Source: Gillisia mitskevichiae
GTDB taxonomy: Bacteria; Bacteroidota; Bacteroidia; Flavobacteriales; Flavobacteriaceae
Reading direction: 5' to 3'
DNA: 64,000 bases
Assembly (NCBI RefSeq): GCF_003634585.1
Contig: NZ_RBLG01000001.1
Location: 868,001-932,000 of the forward strand
This document shows, in pieces, positions 55,363 to 64,000 of the stretch. The position numbers and the translations under genes were made by a program. Within the stretch, counting starts at the first letter, position 1. Each line of letters begins with the position of its first letter. Under the pieces are notes generated by a model. The model ran no database searches, had not been told where the DNA came from, and was given only the letters and a program-made list of their open reading frames with translations.

Positions 55363-57687
55363 TTATAATTCTAAGGTCCTCTGGCAAAAATTTATTGCTA
55401 TTTCAACTTTATCCTTTTTATTGGTCTCCTTCAAAATATGGAAATGATCAACAATTTCTAAATTAAATTCCTCAATTAAAGTTTTGTGATGTCTGTGTTT
55501 TTTTAAATTATAAATTTCATAACAATCGTTTTCAACATAAATCTGTATATTTTTAGGTAAAAAAATACAACTTAGATCATCCGTGTATCTGCCATATACT
55601 ATTCGTGCTTCATTTGGCTTTACCCCATCTTTTCGTAACCTTTGCTCAATTGCAATTAAATAGGGATTTATATGATAGGAGGCCAGCGGTTGTTTTCCTG
55701 AATTACCAAGACTATTAATATTAAAACCTTGACTATCTCCCCAAGTAAATAAATTAAATCTATCGTGATATGTAGAAGTTATTTCATTGTATTTAATAAA
55801 ATAATATCTCCAATCTCTGATACCTATTTCATATTTTCCAATGATTTCATTAAGTTTTTCTGAAATAGTCTTCTTATCTGAAGCGATATAATCTTTTAAG
55901 AATAATTCGAATATATTCTTATTAGCCAATCGTTCATCCTTATCCAATGGAGCTAAAATACGGTTCCAATTTTCCTCTGCTCCAAAATATTTGATAATCC
56001 CCAAGCTAGAATAATTATGAGTTTGTACCGAGAAATCACCTTTCGTAAGCAAAGCTCTAACCAAAAGGGAATTATTAATTTCATTTAACTCCCACAAATT
56101 ATAAAATGCCTCAACATACATAGATATATCATCTGATTCAATATTGAAACAATCTGTGATTCCCTCAATATAGGTATGTTCTTCTAGTTTAATGATACTT
56201 TTCTCTGTCGTTTTATTTGCGCTTATTACAGCTATCTTTTTCTGTTCTAAGACTATAGATTCTTTTGAAAAACCCTTAAATGTAGCAGTCACAAAAAGAT
56301 CTAAAATGCCCTTAGTTCCGTTTGATTTTATAAGTTTAACGAATTCCAAGACAAACTTAGAATAGTCAAAGAAATTGGGTAAACGAAGATTCGATATTAT
56401 TTCTATTTTCTTGGAGGTATTTGCCTGTCTTACCCGTAATAATAGATTTCTAAGGATGCGAGTGAAATATTTTAATCTATGGTCTGGAGAATTAATCTCT
56501 ATTTCAATACAATAGTGCAATATGCCAAATAAAAGAACTCTTTGCTGAACATCAAACGAGGTGTTCATAAATGATTTAAAAAACAGATCTGTGGTTTTCT
56601 CATTAAACAATCTTACTTTTCCATCCACATATTGATTTGCACTGAAAATTGTATTGAAAAAATCAGCAACGTTGTCTAGGTTCGATAGAAAATCTAATGC
56701 TTTAAAGAGAAAATCAACATTTCTTTTCTGAAAATAAATCCTTTTTAATGATTCAAAGTTTCTCTCAAAACTATCATCTTTACTTTCACTATAGTGGAGC
56801 ATCTCTGCCACATAATAAAAGAAATTTAGAAAATTATCATCTAATTCGTTATCTGTCAAATCCCTATAACTCCAAAACAGATCTATCCATTTACCATCTA
56901 CGTTAAACGCAAAATACTGTTGATAGCTAATTTCACTATCCCCAAATGGCAATGTTTCATTGTTATAATCTGTTAGCTTTTCACTTAAAAGTTGCGAAAA
57001 AATAGCTTTAAAATTTTCAAAAGGAGTAAGTGGCTTTCCTCTTGAATTCATTTTGATATACAATTCATCCGTTAATTTAAATTCTTCAGATTTTATATCT
57101 ATATAATCAAAGGTGATCAGTTCATTTTCAGTAAGCTTTACCCAACCATCTTTACATTCTTCTAATCTATCGTGAATAGTATCAAGCATAATTAGCATTG
57201 CTGTAATAGTAGGGTCGTTATTCCAAGAAGACATAAACCAAGGCATATTAATTATTTCCTTCTTGAGAGAACCATTAACATCTTTAATTTTTATTGGGTT
57301 CAATACTAGCTTTTCACAAAAGCGTTTTGATGATACTCTTGTTTCATAGGTAAAATTTAGAAGTAAAGAAGGAAGAAAATCATTTTCTTCCTTAAATAGC
57401 ACCTCGTCTTTACAGCCAAAATACCAATGTAGCAACCATAAAGTAGTTAACCGCTGTTGACCATCAAGAGGAATAAAATCAATCTTATCTTGGCTATTTT
57501 TAGTGGTGTAGCCATACACAAAGTCCAAATTTAATTTTTCATCACTTCCGTCTATAATTTTTTTAATCTTCTCAATAAAGCTATTCCGTAAATCTTCTAC
57601 GGAACTTCTGCCTTGCGCATAATCTCTTTGTATTAATGGAATTTTGACAGTATTATTTTGCAATAATTTATATAAAGTATAGGCCAT
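55363..57687 (-). CDS. DUF262 (ParB/Srx-like) protein without visible HNH domain
   Basis: 774 residues. The N-terminal DUF262 domain has IPLIQRDYAQGR and DGQQRLTTLWLL (75-86), then MNSRGKPLTPFENFKA, all conserved in the family; GmrS-type proteins use this fold for NTP binding and hydrolysis. The long remainder is helical, with no H-N-H or EHI pattern, unlike its neighbour. It starts 4 bp after the first DUF262 gene. The pair probably works together, inserted between hsdS and hsdR, and may add modification-dependent restriction. Confidence 0.82.
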   Translation of the reverse strand: MAYTLYKLLQNNTVKIPLIQRDYAQGRSSVEDLRNSFIEKIKKIIDGSDEKLNLDFVYGYTTKNSQDKIDFIPLDGQQRLTTLWLLHWYFGCKDEVLFKEENDFLPSLLLNFTYETRVSSKRFCEKLVLNPIKIKDVNGSLKKEIINMPWFMSSWNNDPTITAMLIMLDTIHDRLEECKDGWVKLTENELITFDYIDIKSEEFKLTDELYIKMNSRGKPLTPFENFKAIFSQLLSEKLTDYNNETLPFGDSEISYQQYFAFNVDGKWIDLFWSYRDLTDNELDDNFLNFFYYVAEMLHYSESKDDSFERNFESLKRIYFQKRNVDFLFKALDFLSNLDNVADFFNTIFSANQYVDGKVRLFNEKTTDLFFKSFMNTSFDVQQRVLLFGILHYCIEIEINSPDHRLKYFTRILRNLLLRVRQANTSKKIEIISNLRLPNFFDYSKFVLEFVKLIKSNGTKGILDLFVTATFKGFSKESIVLEQKKIAVISANKTTEKSIIKLEEHTYIEGITDCFNIESDDISMYVEAFYNLWELNEINNSLLVRALLTKGDFSVQTHNYSSLGIIKYFGAEENWNRILAPLDKDERLANKNIFELFLKDYIASDKKTISEKLNEIIGKYEIGIRDWRYYFIKYNEITSTYHDRFNLFTWGDSQGFNINSLGNSGKQPLASYHINPYLIAIEQRLRKDGVKPNEARIVYGRYTDDLSCIFLPKNIQIYVENDCYEIYNLKKHRHHKTLIEEFNLEIVDHFHILKETNKKDKVEIAINFCQRTLEL

Positions 57688-57691
57688 AGAT

Positions 57692-59527
57692 TTATTCTTT
57701 TTCCTTTATAAAGGAGTCATAAGTTGTTTTAATACTCTTTAAATAACCCTTTCTATCCTCTTTTGTCCAATAGGCATTATTTTGGGGATAGTCTGTATAT
57801 ACCTTTAGAAAGACATTTCTAGAGCAAATAGGAATATAGTAACCTTGCAATTCTCTCTTTTTTATCTTTTCTCTTTTTACATCAAAAACTGAATTGTTAA
57901 GTTGACTATTCGTGTTTTTATCAATTAAGCAAAGATTCTCGATTAAATGCGTATTCTTTTCAGTTGCACCAGAAACTTCATTCATAAGCTTGTAGACCTC
58001 ATTATAAAGAGAGTCAAATTCTTCGTTCTCTAACTCTTCATTTTCTAAAGCTTTTTTCATTTTTTGAAGTATCCCCTTAAATTGAGGATCATTCAAATTG
58101 TCAATCGATTTTATATGATCCGTAAGCCAAGTGTTTTGATGGATTTTATTTGAAATCGCATTAGAGTTTTGTGCATGAATATGTTCTAAACTCCATTTCT
58201 CATTACCAGTCGTTTTTTTATAAAGATGAAAAGGAAATTTAGCTTTTTCTTTTTCAGAATGTAAGGTCATTACAACATTATGAAGTAGCAGAATGCTGGT
58301 AATTAATGGCTTGTCATTGCTTCTCTGGTCTTCATTTTCGTAACATAAATCCTTTAGTTCTATCTCAATATCTTGTCCATTTTTGTCTTTTCTGTGTTTA
58401 GAAACACGTACTAAACTACCTATTTCATTTTCAAGATATAATTCAAATTTATCTTTAGGTAATTTTTTTGAACGCGCAATTAAAATATCTATAATGGAAG
58501 TTCCTTTCAATTCAATTAGATATCCTATATAATGGTACAATTTTCGGTTTTCGAACCATTCCTTATAGTATTCGAAATATTCTATAACCATCTCCCAAAT
58601 CTTTTTAACGGCATCAATTCTAGAAATACCGTCATTGGTAATTAAGTCTTCTAAATATTCAGAAAGGATTAAAAATGTGGCGTGTTTAAAGTTTTTAGAG
58701 TCGAAATACTTTTTTTCTTTCAACACTTTATTTGCAATTGCATCAAAAATAAATTCTATATGCGTTGCCTTAGTGTTTTCATTGTTGTTTAAAAAGTACC
58801 AAAACTCCTCTTCTTGTAAAGTGTATTCTATGGTATCCCATTCTGAAGCGATTTCAAATAGTTTCATTTTATGAAACTGTAAATATTCTATAGGATACCT
58901 ATCACTTTGAAGTAATAACGCCTTTATTAATTCTGCATCTGTTAAGGGAATTTTACCTACGTTTAAACGGATAAAAACATCAATAGGATATGTTTTTGAA
59001 GCTACTTCATACCAGATAAAACGGATGTTTTTATTTCCGATATCTGTTTCGTCTAACAGAACAGGAATTAATTTGTTTTTTGCTCCTGCCTGACCTTTAA
59101 ACCATTCTTTTATATAATTATAACTTTTTGATATATGATAAAAGTCTATATTGGTTTCATCAATACCATGTATGAATTTTCTATTATTTAGAAACCTCTC
59201 ACTTTCCGGTCTTGTTTCATATTTTAAAGTAAACAGTTTCTTATTATAGCCATCTTCAAACCTTCTTTCTTCTAAAAATATGAGTATGAGATAAAGGGTA
59301 GTTAAACGTTGCTGACCATCAAGCACATTATAGGTGTTCTTGTTGATTTTTTGAACTACAATGGGCTGCAAGCAATAAAACTCGCCGTTGTTAGATGTTT
59401 TTGTAAAATACCAAATATCATTGAGTAATTCTTTAACTTCTTGCTCACTCCAACGATACCCTCTTTGATAATGCGGAATTACGAAATTTTTCTCAAATAA
59501 CTCAATAAATGCTGTTGTGCTACTCAT
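57692..59527 (-). CDS. DUF262-DUF1524 (GmrSD-like) protein
   Basis: 611 residues. The N-terminal DUF262 domain has PHYQRGYRWSEQEVKELL and DGQQRLTTLYLI (70-81). The C-terminal DUF1524 HNH-type nuclease has SLEHIHAQN (H449, H451) and NLCLIDKNTNSQLNN (531-545) with following FDVKREKI. This is the architecture of GmrSD and BrxU type IV enzymes that cut modified phage DNA. It overlaps the hsdS end by 8 bp, so it is part of the hsd operon. Confidence 0.87.
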   Translation of the reverse strand: MSSTTAFIELFEKNFVIPHYQRGYRWSEQEVKELLNDIWYFTKTSNNGEFYCLQPIVVQKINKNTYNVLDGQQRLTTLYLILIFLEERRFEDGYNKKLFTLKYETRPESERFLNNRKFIHGIDETNIDFYHISKSYNYIKEWFKGQAGAKNKLIPVLLDETDIGNKNIRFIWYEVASKTYPIDVFIRLNVGKIPLTDAELIKALLLQSDRYPIEYLQFHKMKLFEIASEWDTIEYTLQEEEFWYFLNNNENTKATHIEFIFDAIANKVLKEKKYFDSKNFKHATFLILSEYLEDLITNDGISRIDAVKKIWEMVIEYFEYYKEWFENRKLYHYIGYLIELKGTSIIDILIARSKKLPKDKFELYLENEIGSLVRVSKHRKDKNGQDIEIELKDLCYENEDQRSNDKPLITSILLLHNVVMTLHSEKEKAKFPFHLYKKTTGNEKWSLEHIHAQNSNAISNKIHQNTWLTDHIKSIDNLNDPQFKGILQKMKKALENEELENEEFDSLYNEVYKLMNEVSGATEKNTHLIENLCLIDKNTNSQLNNSVFDVKREKIKKRELQGYYIPICSRNVFLKVYTDYPQNNAYWTKEDRKGYLKSIKTTYDSFIKEKE

Positions 59528-60767
59528 TCATACTGTTTTTTCCTATGTAATACTCTGGTTGCGGCTCCGCAGCCATATTCATTTGCTCTATTTCTAAATC
59601 CTCTAAACTCAACTTACCACTAATTAAACGAGGTAATAATAAATCTCTAGTTTCTTGAAGGATCTGGTTCTTTTTCAATAGAATTATTATTTCTTCAAAC
59701 AATGATTTAGTAATGCTAGAAAATTTTTCCAATAGATTATCATTTGGTGTTAAAAACTTCAGCTCTGACATATCTACGGGACTTAAATTTTGTTGAGCAG
59801 CTCCATTAGAGTGATTTTCTAAAGTCTTTCTCAAAAAATCACTTCTGAAGAATAGATAAACATACTCAAACAAATTTTCAGTTTTGGGTTTAAGTTTTGC
59901 CACTCGTTGGTTTAATAGATAGTTGTCTCCATAAACCAAACAAATTCTACCTATATTTCCTGTAAGTGAGAGTAAAATATCTTTGTCTTTTAAAAAGATA
60001 TTCTTTTTAAGATTCTTCGGTAATTCTTTTATGCAATCTGATGTTTTAGTTACAAAAAAACCATTTTGGACGTTTTTTATGGTTACTAATTTATAATCGC
60101 CTTCTTCTTCAAAAGTGTCACTTTTAAAGGCATAACCAGAAATAATATCTACAATCTTATTAATTGGTTGAATCTCCCAACCATCAGGTAAAGCCCCTTT
60201 TGTTCCGTGAGGAACTTCTTTCCCTTCTTTATCAAAGAATTTGGAATTCCCATAGCCAGGAAAACGAAACCGTACAAACCACTCTTTGTAGATTTCCTCT
60301 GCCATTTCTTCTAATAACTCAATTCGTTTGTTGTTGTTTTCTATAAGGTCGTCATAGGCGGATAGGATGGAGGCTATTTTTGATCGAAATTCTTTTTTTG
60401 GAACAGTTAATTTTAATGAATGAATGTGATTTCTATTCAATGTTGGATTCGCAGCTCCAGCATCAAATTTTTCGAAATGAAGCACCTGTAAAAAATAGTA
60501 GATAAATTTAGGATCGTTCCCTTTGAAATCTTTTACCCATAAGGAGGTGTCGTGAGGCCAGAAGTTGTGTTTACAGTAAAATACTTTACCAAGAGTTCCT
60601 TTTCTTCCAATTACAATACCAGGTCCTTTAACTTTAAATTTGTTATGATAACTTGAAATGCCTCCGGAAGATATAACAGGAAAAGGTCCATCCACCTGTT
60701 CTGATTTGGTAATGTCAAATCCTCTTTGAAGTGTTATTAAATCTGAAAGTTTTAATTCTTCTATCAT
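59520..60767 (-). CDS. hsdS: Type I restriction-modification specificity subunit S
   Basis: 415 residues with two target-recognition domains. TRD1 is about 1-135 (VIGRKGTLGKVFY, GAANPTLNRNHI). The central conserved helix follows (IASILSAYDDLIENNNKRIELLEEMA split over residues 145-170). TRD2 is about 195-345 (LLSLTGNIGRICLV, GAAQQNLSPVDMS), then the distal helix ending ETRDLLLPRLISGKLS. A short extra tail follows. The first codon overlaps the hsdM stop by 4 bp. TRD sequences determine a bipartite site that cannot be predicted here. Confidence 0.92.
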   Translation of the reverse strand: MIEELKLSDLITLQRGFDITKSEQVDGPFPVISSGGISSYHNKFKVKGPGIVIGRKGTLGKVFYCKHNFWPHDTSLWVKDFKGNDPKFIYYFLQVLHFEKFDAGAANPTLNRNHIHSLKLTVPKKEFRSKIASILSAYDDLIENNNKRIELLEEMAEEIYKEWFVRFRFPGYGNSKFFDKEGKEVPHGTKGALPDGWEIQPINKIVDIISGYAFKSDTFEEEGDYKLVTIKNVQNGFFVTKTSDCIKELPKNLKKNIFLKDKDILLSLTGNIGRICLVYGDNYLLNQRVAKLKPKTENLFEYVYLFFRSDFLRKTLENHSNGAAQQNLSPVDMSELKFLTPNDNLLEKFSSITKSLFEEIIILLKKNQILQETRDLLLPRLISGKLSLEDLEIEQMNMAAEPQPEYYIGKNSMNE

Positions 60768-62890
60768 ACTAATAATTCTCTTAGATTTTTATTAATATGA
60801 TTTTCGAGTTCATTTGCTTTTGAATTTAGCTCTTCAAGCATTTTTGCTTTACTAAAAATGATTTTCTTAAAATCTGCTGGAGTTGATCTATCAATATCAA
60901 TCTCCACACCTACATAACGACCAGCATTTAGCGAATAATCTTGTTCCTCTGCATATTCTGTTTTATCAGCCATTTTACATAAGCCTACTACATCTTCGTA
61001 ATTGGCCTCTGGGAAACGGGTTTGTAACCAGTTAATATTATCATACCAGTATTCGGCTTGTTCTGTTGCCTCTATATAGTATTGCAAGGCTTTCTCTAAC
61101 ACCTTGTCTGCTCTACTTAGACTATTAGTGGTCCAAGCTTTGTCGCTTTTTAATTTTAAGTTAGAATCTGCCGATTTCCAAAGTTCTAATAAGGTATTAA
61201 CATCTTGTTTTAAAGAATGGCTATCGTATTTATTTTGGGTTACATTCCATTGTAAATGGGTAGCAATTTCTAATTGTGAACTATTATTTAATGGTGTTTT
61301 TTGGATAGGTTGTAACAAGTTGCTTTTTGCTAGATCATTTGCATTTGGTTTACTTTGGGTAAAGCCTTTAAGACGCTCTAATAATTTAACCTCTTTAATA
61401 ACTTTGGTTTTAGCAGGAGCACGTTTATCATCCTTAGTGGCTTCAACATATTTATTTAAGTTACTAAGCAAGTCTTTTAATTGCTTTTCTACAACCTGTT
61501 TTAACGGTTCCACTTTTGTAGCTGCTTCATCTGCTTGTTTTATGTAGCTATCAATTAATTCTAAATATCTGTTGGATTCCCCACGATACAAACCTACAAT
61601 TGCTGCCAAATTTTGTTGGTTTTCTGTTGTCCACTCCCTATGAGCACGATCTATTTGGTTATATACATTACGTGCATCTAAAAACAAGATTTTGTCTTTG
61701 CGAACTGTATTTACTTTTCGTTTGTCAAAAAACCATAAAGTTGCAGGTAAAGTAACCGTTAAAAACATATTGGTTGGCATACTTACCATACAATCTACAA
61801 TACCAGAATCCACTATTTTCTTACGAATATCGTATTCAGAATTTCGAGCATCACTTGCAGAGTTCGGCATTACAAAACCTGCACGACCATTTTCGTTTAA
61901 TGAGGTTGCAAATAATGAAATCCATAAATAGTTAGCATCAGATATTTTATCGTCACTTTTCCCTTTATTTTTTGGTAAGCCATACTCGTAAAAGCGCTTA
62001 TCACCTTTAACAGTACTTTCTTTAACAGATTTTACATTAAATGGAGGATTTGCCATGACAAAGTCAAACTTTCCATAGCCCTCATAAGGATCACTATCAT
62101 AAGAATTGGCTTCTGTAATTTCTCCCCTTAAATTATGCACCAGTAAATTCATCTTAGCCAATCTAACGGTTTCACCCATATACTCTTGACCATATACATA
62201 AATATCATTAAGGTCGTGGCCTTCGTGAGCAATGAAATCGGCAGATTGTACAAACATACCTCCAGAGCCACAAGCAGGATCATAAATCTTACCCTTATAT
62301 GGTTCTATTACTTCTACTATAAAACGTACTACTGAGGTTGGTGTGAAAAATTCGCCTCCTTTTTGTCCTTCACTCATAGCGAATTTACCAAGGAAGTATT
62401 CGTAAATTTTACCAAAAATATCACCTGATGCATCCTTGGGAATATCAGAAAAGGTTTTTAATAATTCTGGAAGGATATCGTCTTTTTTCTTTTCTATTTC
62501 AAAATAGGCTTCTGTAGGTAATACATCTTGAAATTTTGCGTCTTGGTGTTTTTCAATACCCTTCATCGCATCTCTTAATGCTTCAGCCATTTTAATATCA
62601 CCTGGCAAATTTAATAGGTAATTGAAACGTGCATTGTCGGGTAAATAAAAACCACAAGTAGCCAATGCAATATCTTGAATAGGACGCTCCATTCTGGTGC
62701 CCTTTAACTTTTGATATTCTTTTAAAATTTCAGGTTCGTGTTGGCTGTATTTGTTTTCAGCAAACTTTAAGAAAATTAACCCTAAAACTGGAACTGCATA
62801 ATCTGATGCTTTAAGCCCACCATGTGCACGCAATGCGTTGGCAGAGTCCCAAAGTTTATCTTCTAGTTCTTTTAATTGTTGGTTGGTCAT
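60764..62890 (-). CDS. hsdM: Type I restriction-modification methyltransferase subunit M
   Basis: A 708-residue N6-adenine methyltransferase. The N-terminal HsdM_N helices (KLWDSANALRAHGGLKASDY) are followed by the catalytic domain with GGEFFTPTSVVRFIVE, SAM motif DPACGSGGMF (204-213) and NPPF (281-284). The C-terminal ~230 residues are an extended helical/coiled-coil part. The usual M subunit is about 500-550 residues, so this belongs to a long subgroup. It overlaps hsdS by 4 bp and lies 6 bp after the receiver-like gene. Confidence 0.92.
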   Translation of the reverse strand: MTNQQLKELEDKLWDSANALRAHGGLKASDYAVPVLGLIFLKFAENKYSQHEPEILKEYQKLKGTRMERPIQDIALATCGFYLPDNARFNYLLNLPGDIKMAEALRDAMKGIEKHQDAKFQDVLPTEAYFEIEKKKDDILPELLKTFSDIPKDASGDIFGKIYEYFLGKFAMSEGQKGGEFFTPTSVVRFIVEVIEPYKGKIYDPACGSGGMFVQSADFIAHEGHDLNDIYVYGQEYMGETVRLAKMNLLVHNLRGEITEANSYDSDPYEGYGKFDFVMANPPFNVKSVKESTVKGDKRFYEYGLPKNKGKSDDKISDANYLWISLFATSLNENGRAGFVMPNSASDARNSEYDIRKKIVDSGIVDCMVSMPTNMFLTVTLPATLWFFDKRKVNTVRKDKILFLDARNVYNQIDRAHREWTTENQQNLAAIVGLYRGESNRYLELIDSYIKQADEAATKVEPLKQVVEKQLKDLLSNLNKYVEATKDDKRAPAKTKVIKEVKLLERLKGFTQSKPNANDLAKSNLLQPIQKTPLNNSSQLEIATHLQWNVTQNKYDSHSLKQDVNTLLELWKSADSNLKLKSDKAWTTNSLSRADKVLEKALQYYIEATEQAEYWYDNINWLQTRFPEANYEDVVGLCKMADKTEYAEEQDYSLNAGRYVGVEIDIDRSTPADFKKIIFSKAKMLEELNSKANELENHINKNLRELLV

Positions 62891-62896
62891 ATATTA

Positions 62897-64000
62897 TTAT
62901 TCAACTATTTTAATTTCTTTAATGTACGTTTTTGTTCCACATGGACTTGGTATGGTAGTTACCTCAATTTTTTGATCTTCTTTTAACAAAAATTCTGAAA
63001 TTTTATTAGGCAATACTGCTAAGGTAGGATCTTCATTATCTGGTTGAAATGTACCATAACCATTAGAGGATATTCTAGTGATTTTTCCAGAAACCCATTC
63101 ACCTGATAAAGAAGTTGTTTTCTGAACAAGCTCCCATTTTTTTTGATTAATAGATTTAACGGAATTCGCATCTATAAATGGCTTCAAGTAATCTAAAACC
63201 TCTAATAATGAATAGCAGAGAGATTGATACAAAAAGGTATTATTGGCTTTTCCTAAATATGTGTCTGCTCCTAATTTATTCCCGTTATTATGTGATGCAT
63301 CTTGTGTAAGACTAATTAAATGACGTATAGATTCTGCTATTACAGGATGAATTAATTTCCCTTCATATAAATATTGATCATTGCTGCCTGCTAAGAAGTA
63401 ACTCGCTCCATTTATTGCACCATTTCCATTTTGAATTTCATCTGGAATTAAACCTAGCTTATTTAACTTATCAAATGAAGCTTCTAAAAGCTTACGAATT
63501 GGCAACAAACCATCTTGTGGGTTAGAAATGTTTTCTGGATTTTCGATATCTTTTATTAGCTGAAGAACTCTCTCAAAATGTTTAGCTCCTAAATAATTCT
63601 CTTCGCATACTGCAAAAGGGTTTGGGTACTTGTGTTTTAATTGGGTTAACTCCTGTTCATCAGCTGCTTCTTTAATAGCTTTAAATAAGGCTTGATTATC
63701 TTTACCTTTAATAAAGATGTTTTCATCAGCTAACATTTCCCTAGCACTGGAATGTTCGTCTTTATCTATGTACCCAGAGTAAATAAAATAAGGAATCTTT
63801 TTACAATCAGCTAAACTGTTAATCTTTTTGATGGAATTTTGCAATCCAATTAAACCCGCCTTTTCATCTTCAGTTTCATTATATACCATGGCATCTAAAA
63901 TAACAGCTTCGTAATATTCAATTTTAGAAGATAACTCTTCCATACCTAGTTTAGAAGTTTTAAAAAATGTGATGTTTATCCCTTCTAAATAAGCAGACTC
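62897..64000 (-). CDS. Receiver-like/helical/OB-fold protein heading the hsd operon (partial, N-terminus beyond right edge)
   Basis: The frame stays open upstream of the in-frame ATG at 63943 to the window edge (19 more codons, ESAYLEGINITFFKTSKLG), so the true start lies outside. The visible N-terminal part reads as a receiver-type Rossmann domain: VILDAMVY (phospho-acceptor-like Asp), YFIYSGY (Ser/Thr position) and IKGKDNQALFKAI (Lys). A helical middle domain follows (LPIRKLLEASFDKLNKLGLIP, IRHLISLTQDASHNN). The last ~65 residues look like a small OB/cold-shock-type barrel (GKITRISSNGYGTFQPD). It ends 6 bp before hsdM and is probably a regulator or accessory of the restriction locus. I know no established name. 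Confidence 0.75.
   Translation of the reverse strand, partial: ESAYLEGINITFFKTSKLGMEELSSKIEYYEAVILDAMVYNETEDEKAGLIGLQNSIKKINSLADCKKIPYFIYSGYIDKDEHSSAREMLADENIFIKGKDNQALFKAIKEAADEQELTQLKHKYPNPFAVCEENYLGAKHFERVLQLIKDIENPENISNPQDGLLPIRKLLEASFDKLNKLGLIPDEIQNGNGAINGASYFLAGSNDQYLYEGKLIHPVIAESIRHLISLTQDASHNNGNKLGADTYLGKANNTFLYQSLCYSLLEVLDYLKPFIDANSVKSINQKKWELVQKTTSLSGEWVSGKITRISSNGYGTFQPDNEDPTLAVLPNKISEFLLKEDQKIEVTTIPSPCGTKTYIKEIKIVE

Larger units (their letters stand above)
43458..64000. mobile_element. tRNA-Asp-associated defence island (right end outside window)
   Basis: Starts immediately 3' of tRNA-Asp with hairpins and a tyrosine recombinase gene, then holds only accessory genes, nearly all on the minus strand: TIR protein, PRTase/ATPase giant, helical unknown, and a type I restriction locus with two DUF262 genes. 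I see no second copy of the tRNA 3' end in the window, so the distal attachment site must lie further right, or the island has decayed or was assembled in steps. No conjugation or phage structural genes are seen. Confidence 0.6.

Noticed and set aside
61104-61547. A 147-codon plus-strand open frame within hsdM
   Set aside because: Antisense shadow of the hsdM C-terminal region; no recognisable motifs or start context.
43458-64000. Prophage
   Set aside because: Only an integrase is phage-like; no capsid, tail, terminase or replication genes are present.

Overview
The window looks like a chromosome segment of a marine-type Flavobacteriaceae (Bacteroidota). The DNA is AT-rich. Promoters follow the Bacteroidota pattern TTTG-N19-TAnnTTTG, seen exactly upstream of tRNA-Asp. 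There is a SusC/SusD polysaccharide utilisation locus, DnaE carries a fused proofreading domain, and several house-keeping genes have the form usual in flavobacteria. I cannot fix the genus from sequence alone.

Region 1 (1-9.4 kb). A TonB-dependent receptor and a duplicated beta-helix-like lipoprotein (cut by the left edge) face away from a PhoB/PhoR-like two-component pair. The shared intergenic region carries two TTACC-N6-TTACC direct repeats with an 11-bp period, as expected for an OmpR/PhoB-type regulator. Then come a MurG-like glycosyltransferase, trmB, a LysE-type exporter and an alkyltransferase-like protein without the reactive cysteine.

Region 2 (9.4-12.3 kb). An iron-sulfur/redox cluster: Mrp/ApbC carrier, NfuA-type scaffold domain, thioredoxin-reductase-like ferredoxin-NADP reductase and a [2Fe-2S] ferredoxin.

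Region 3 (12.4-32 kb). A polysaccharide utilisation locus: a membrane-anchored beta-propeller/LuxR regulator, SusC, SusD, two GH144 (endo-beta-1,2-glucanase family) lipoproteins, a four-domain surface glycan-binding lipoprotein, a serine esterase, a GH3 beta-glucosidase, a GH97 enzyme with the inverting alpha-glucosidase glutamate triad, and a GH43-like/discoidin lipoprotein. The two GH144 enzymes plus GH3 point to beta-1,2-glucan (bacterial osmoregulated or cyclic glucan). The alpha-glucosidase may deal with alpha-linked parts of that substrate. A triple 11-bp TTACC-type repeat precedes susC.

Region 4 (32-43.5 kb). House-keeping genes: DUF3050, glutaryl-CoA dehydrogenase, trmN6, rimM, rpsP, a ferritin-like stress protein, dnaE, thioredoxin, a DUF58 protein and tRNA-Asp.

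Region 5 (43.5-64 kb, runs off the right edge). An island starting at tRNA-Asp with a tyrosine recombinase, then a long set of genes all on the minus strand. In transcription order: a receiver-like/OB-fold protein (partial), hsdM, hsdS, two DUF262 genes, hsdR, a helical unknown, a 1577-residue protein combining STAS-like segments, two GHKL-type ATPase domains and two phosphoribosyltransferase-like domains, and a TIR-domain protein coupled to it by a 4-bp overlap. This is a defence island. The giant protein plus TIR pair is the best candidate for an undescribed immune system, because I cannot match it to any named system.
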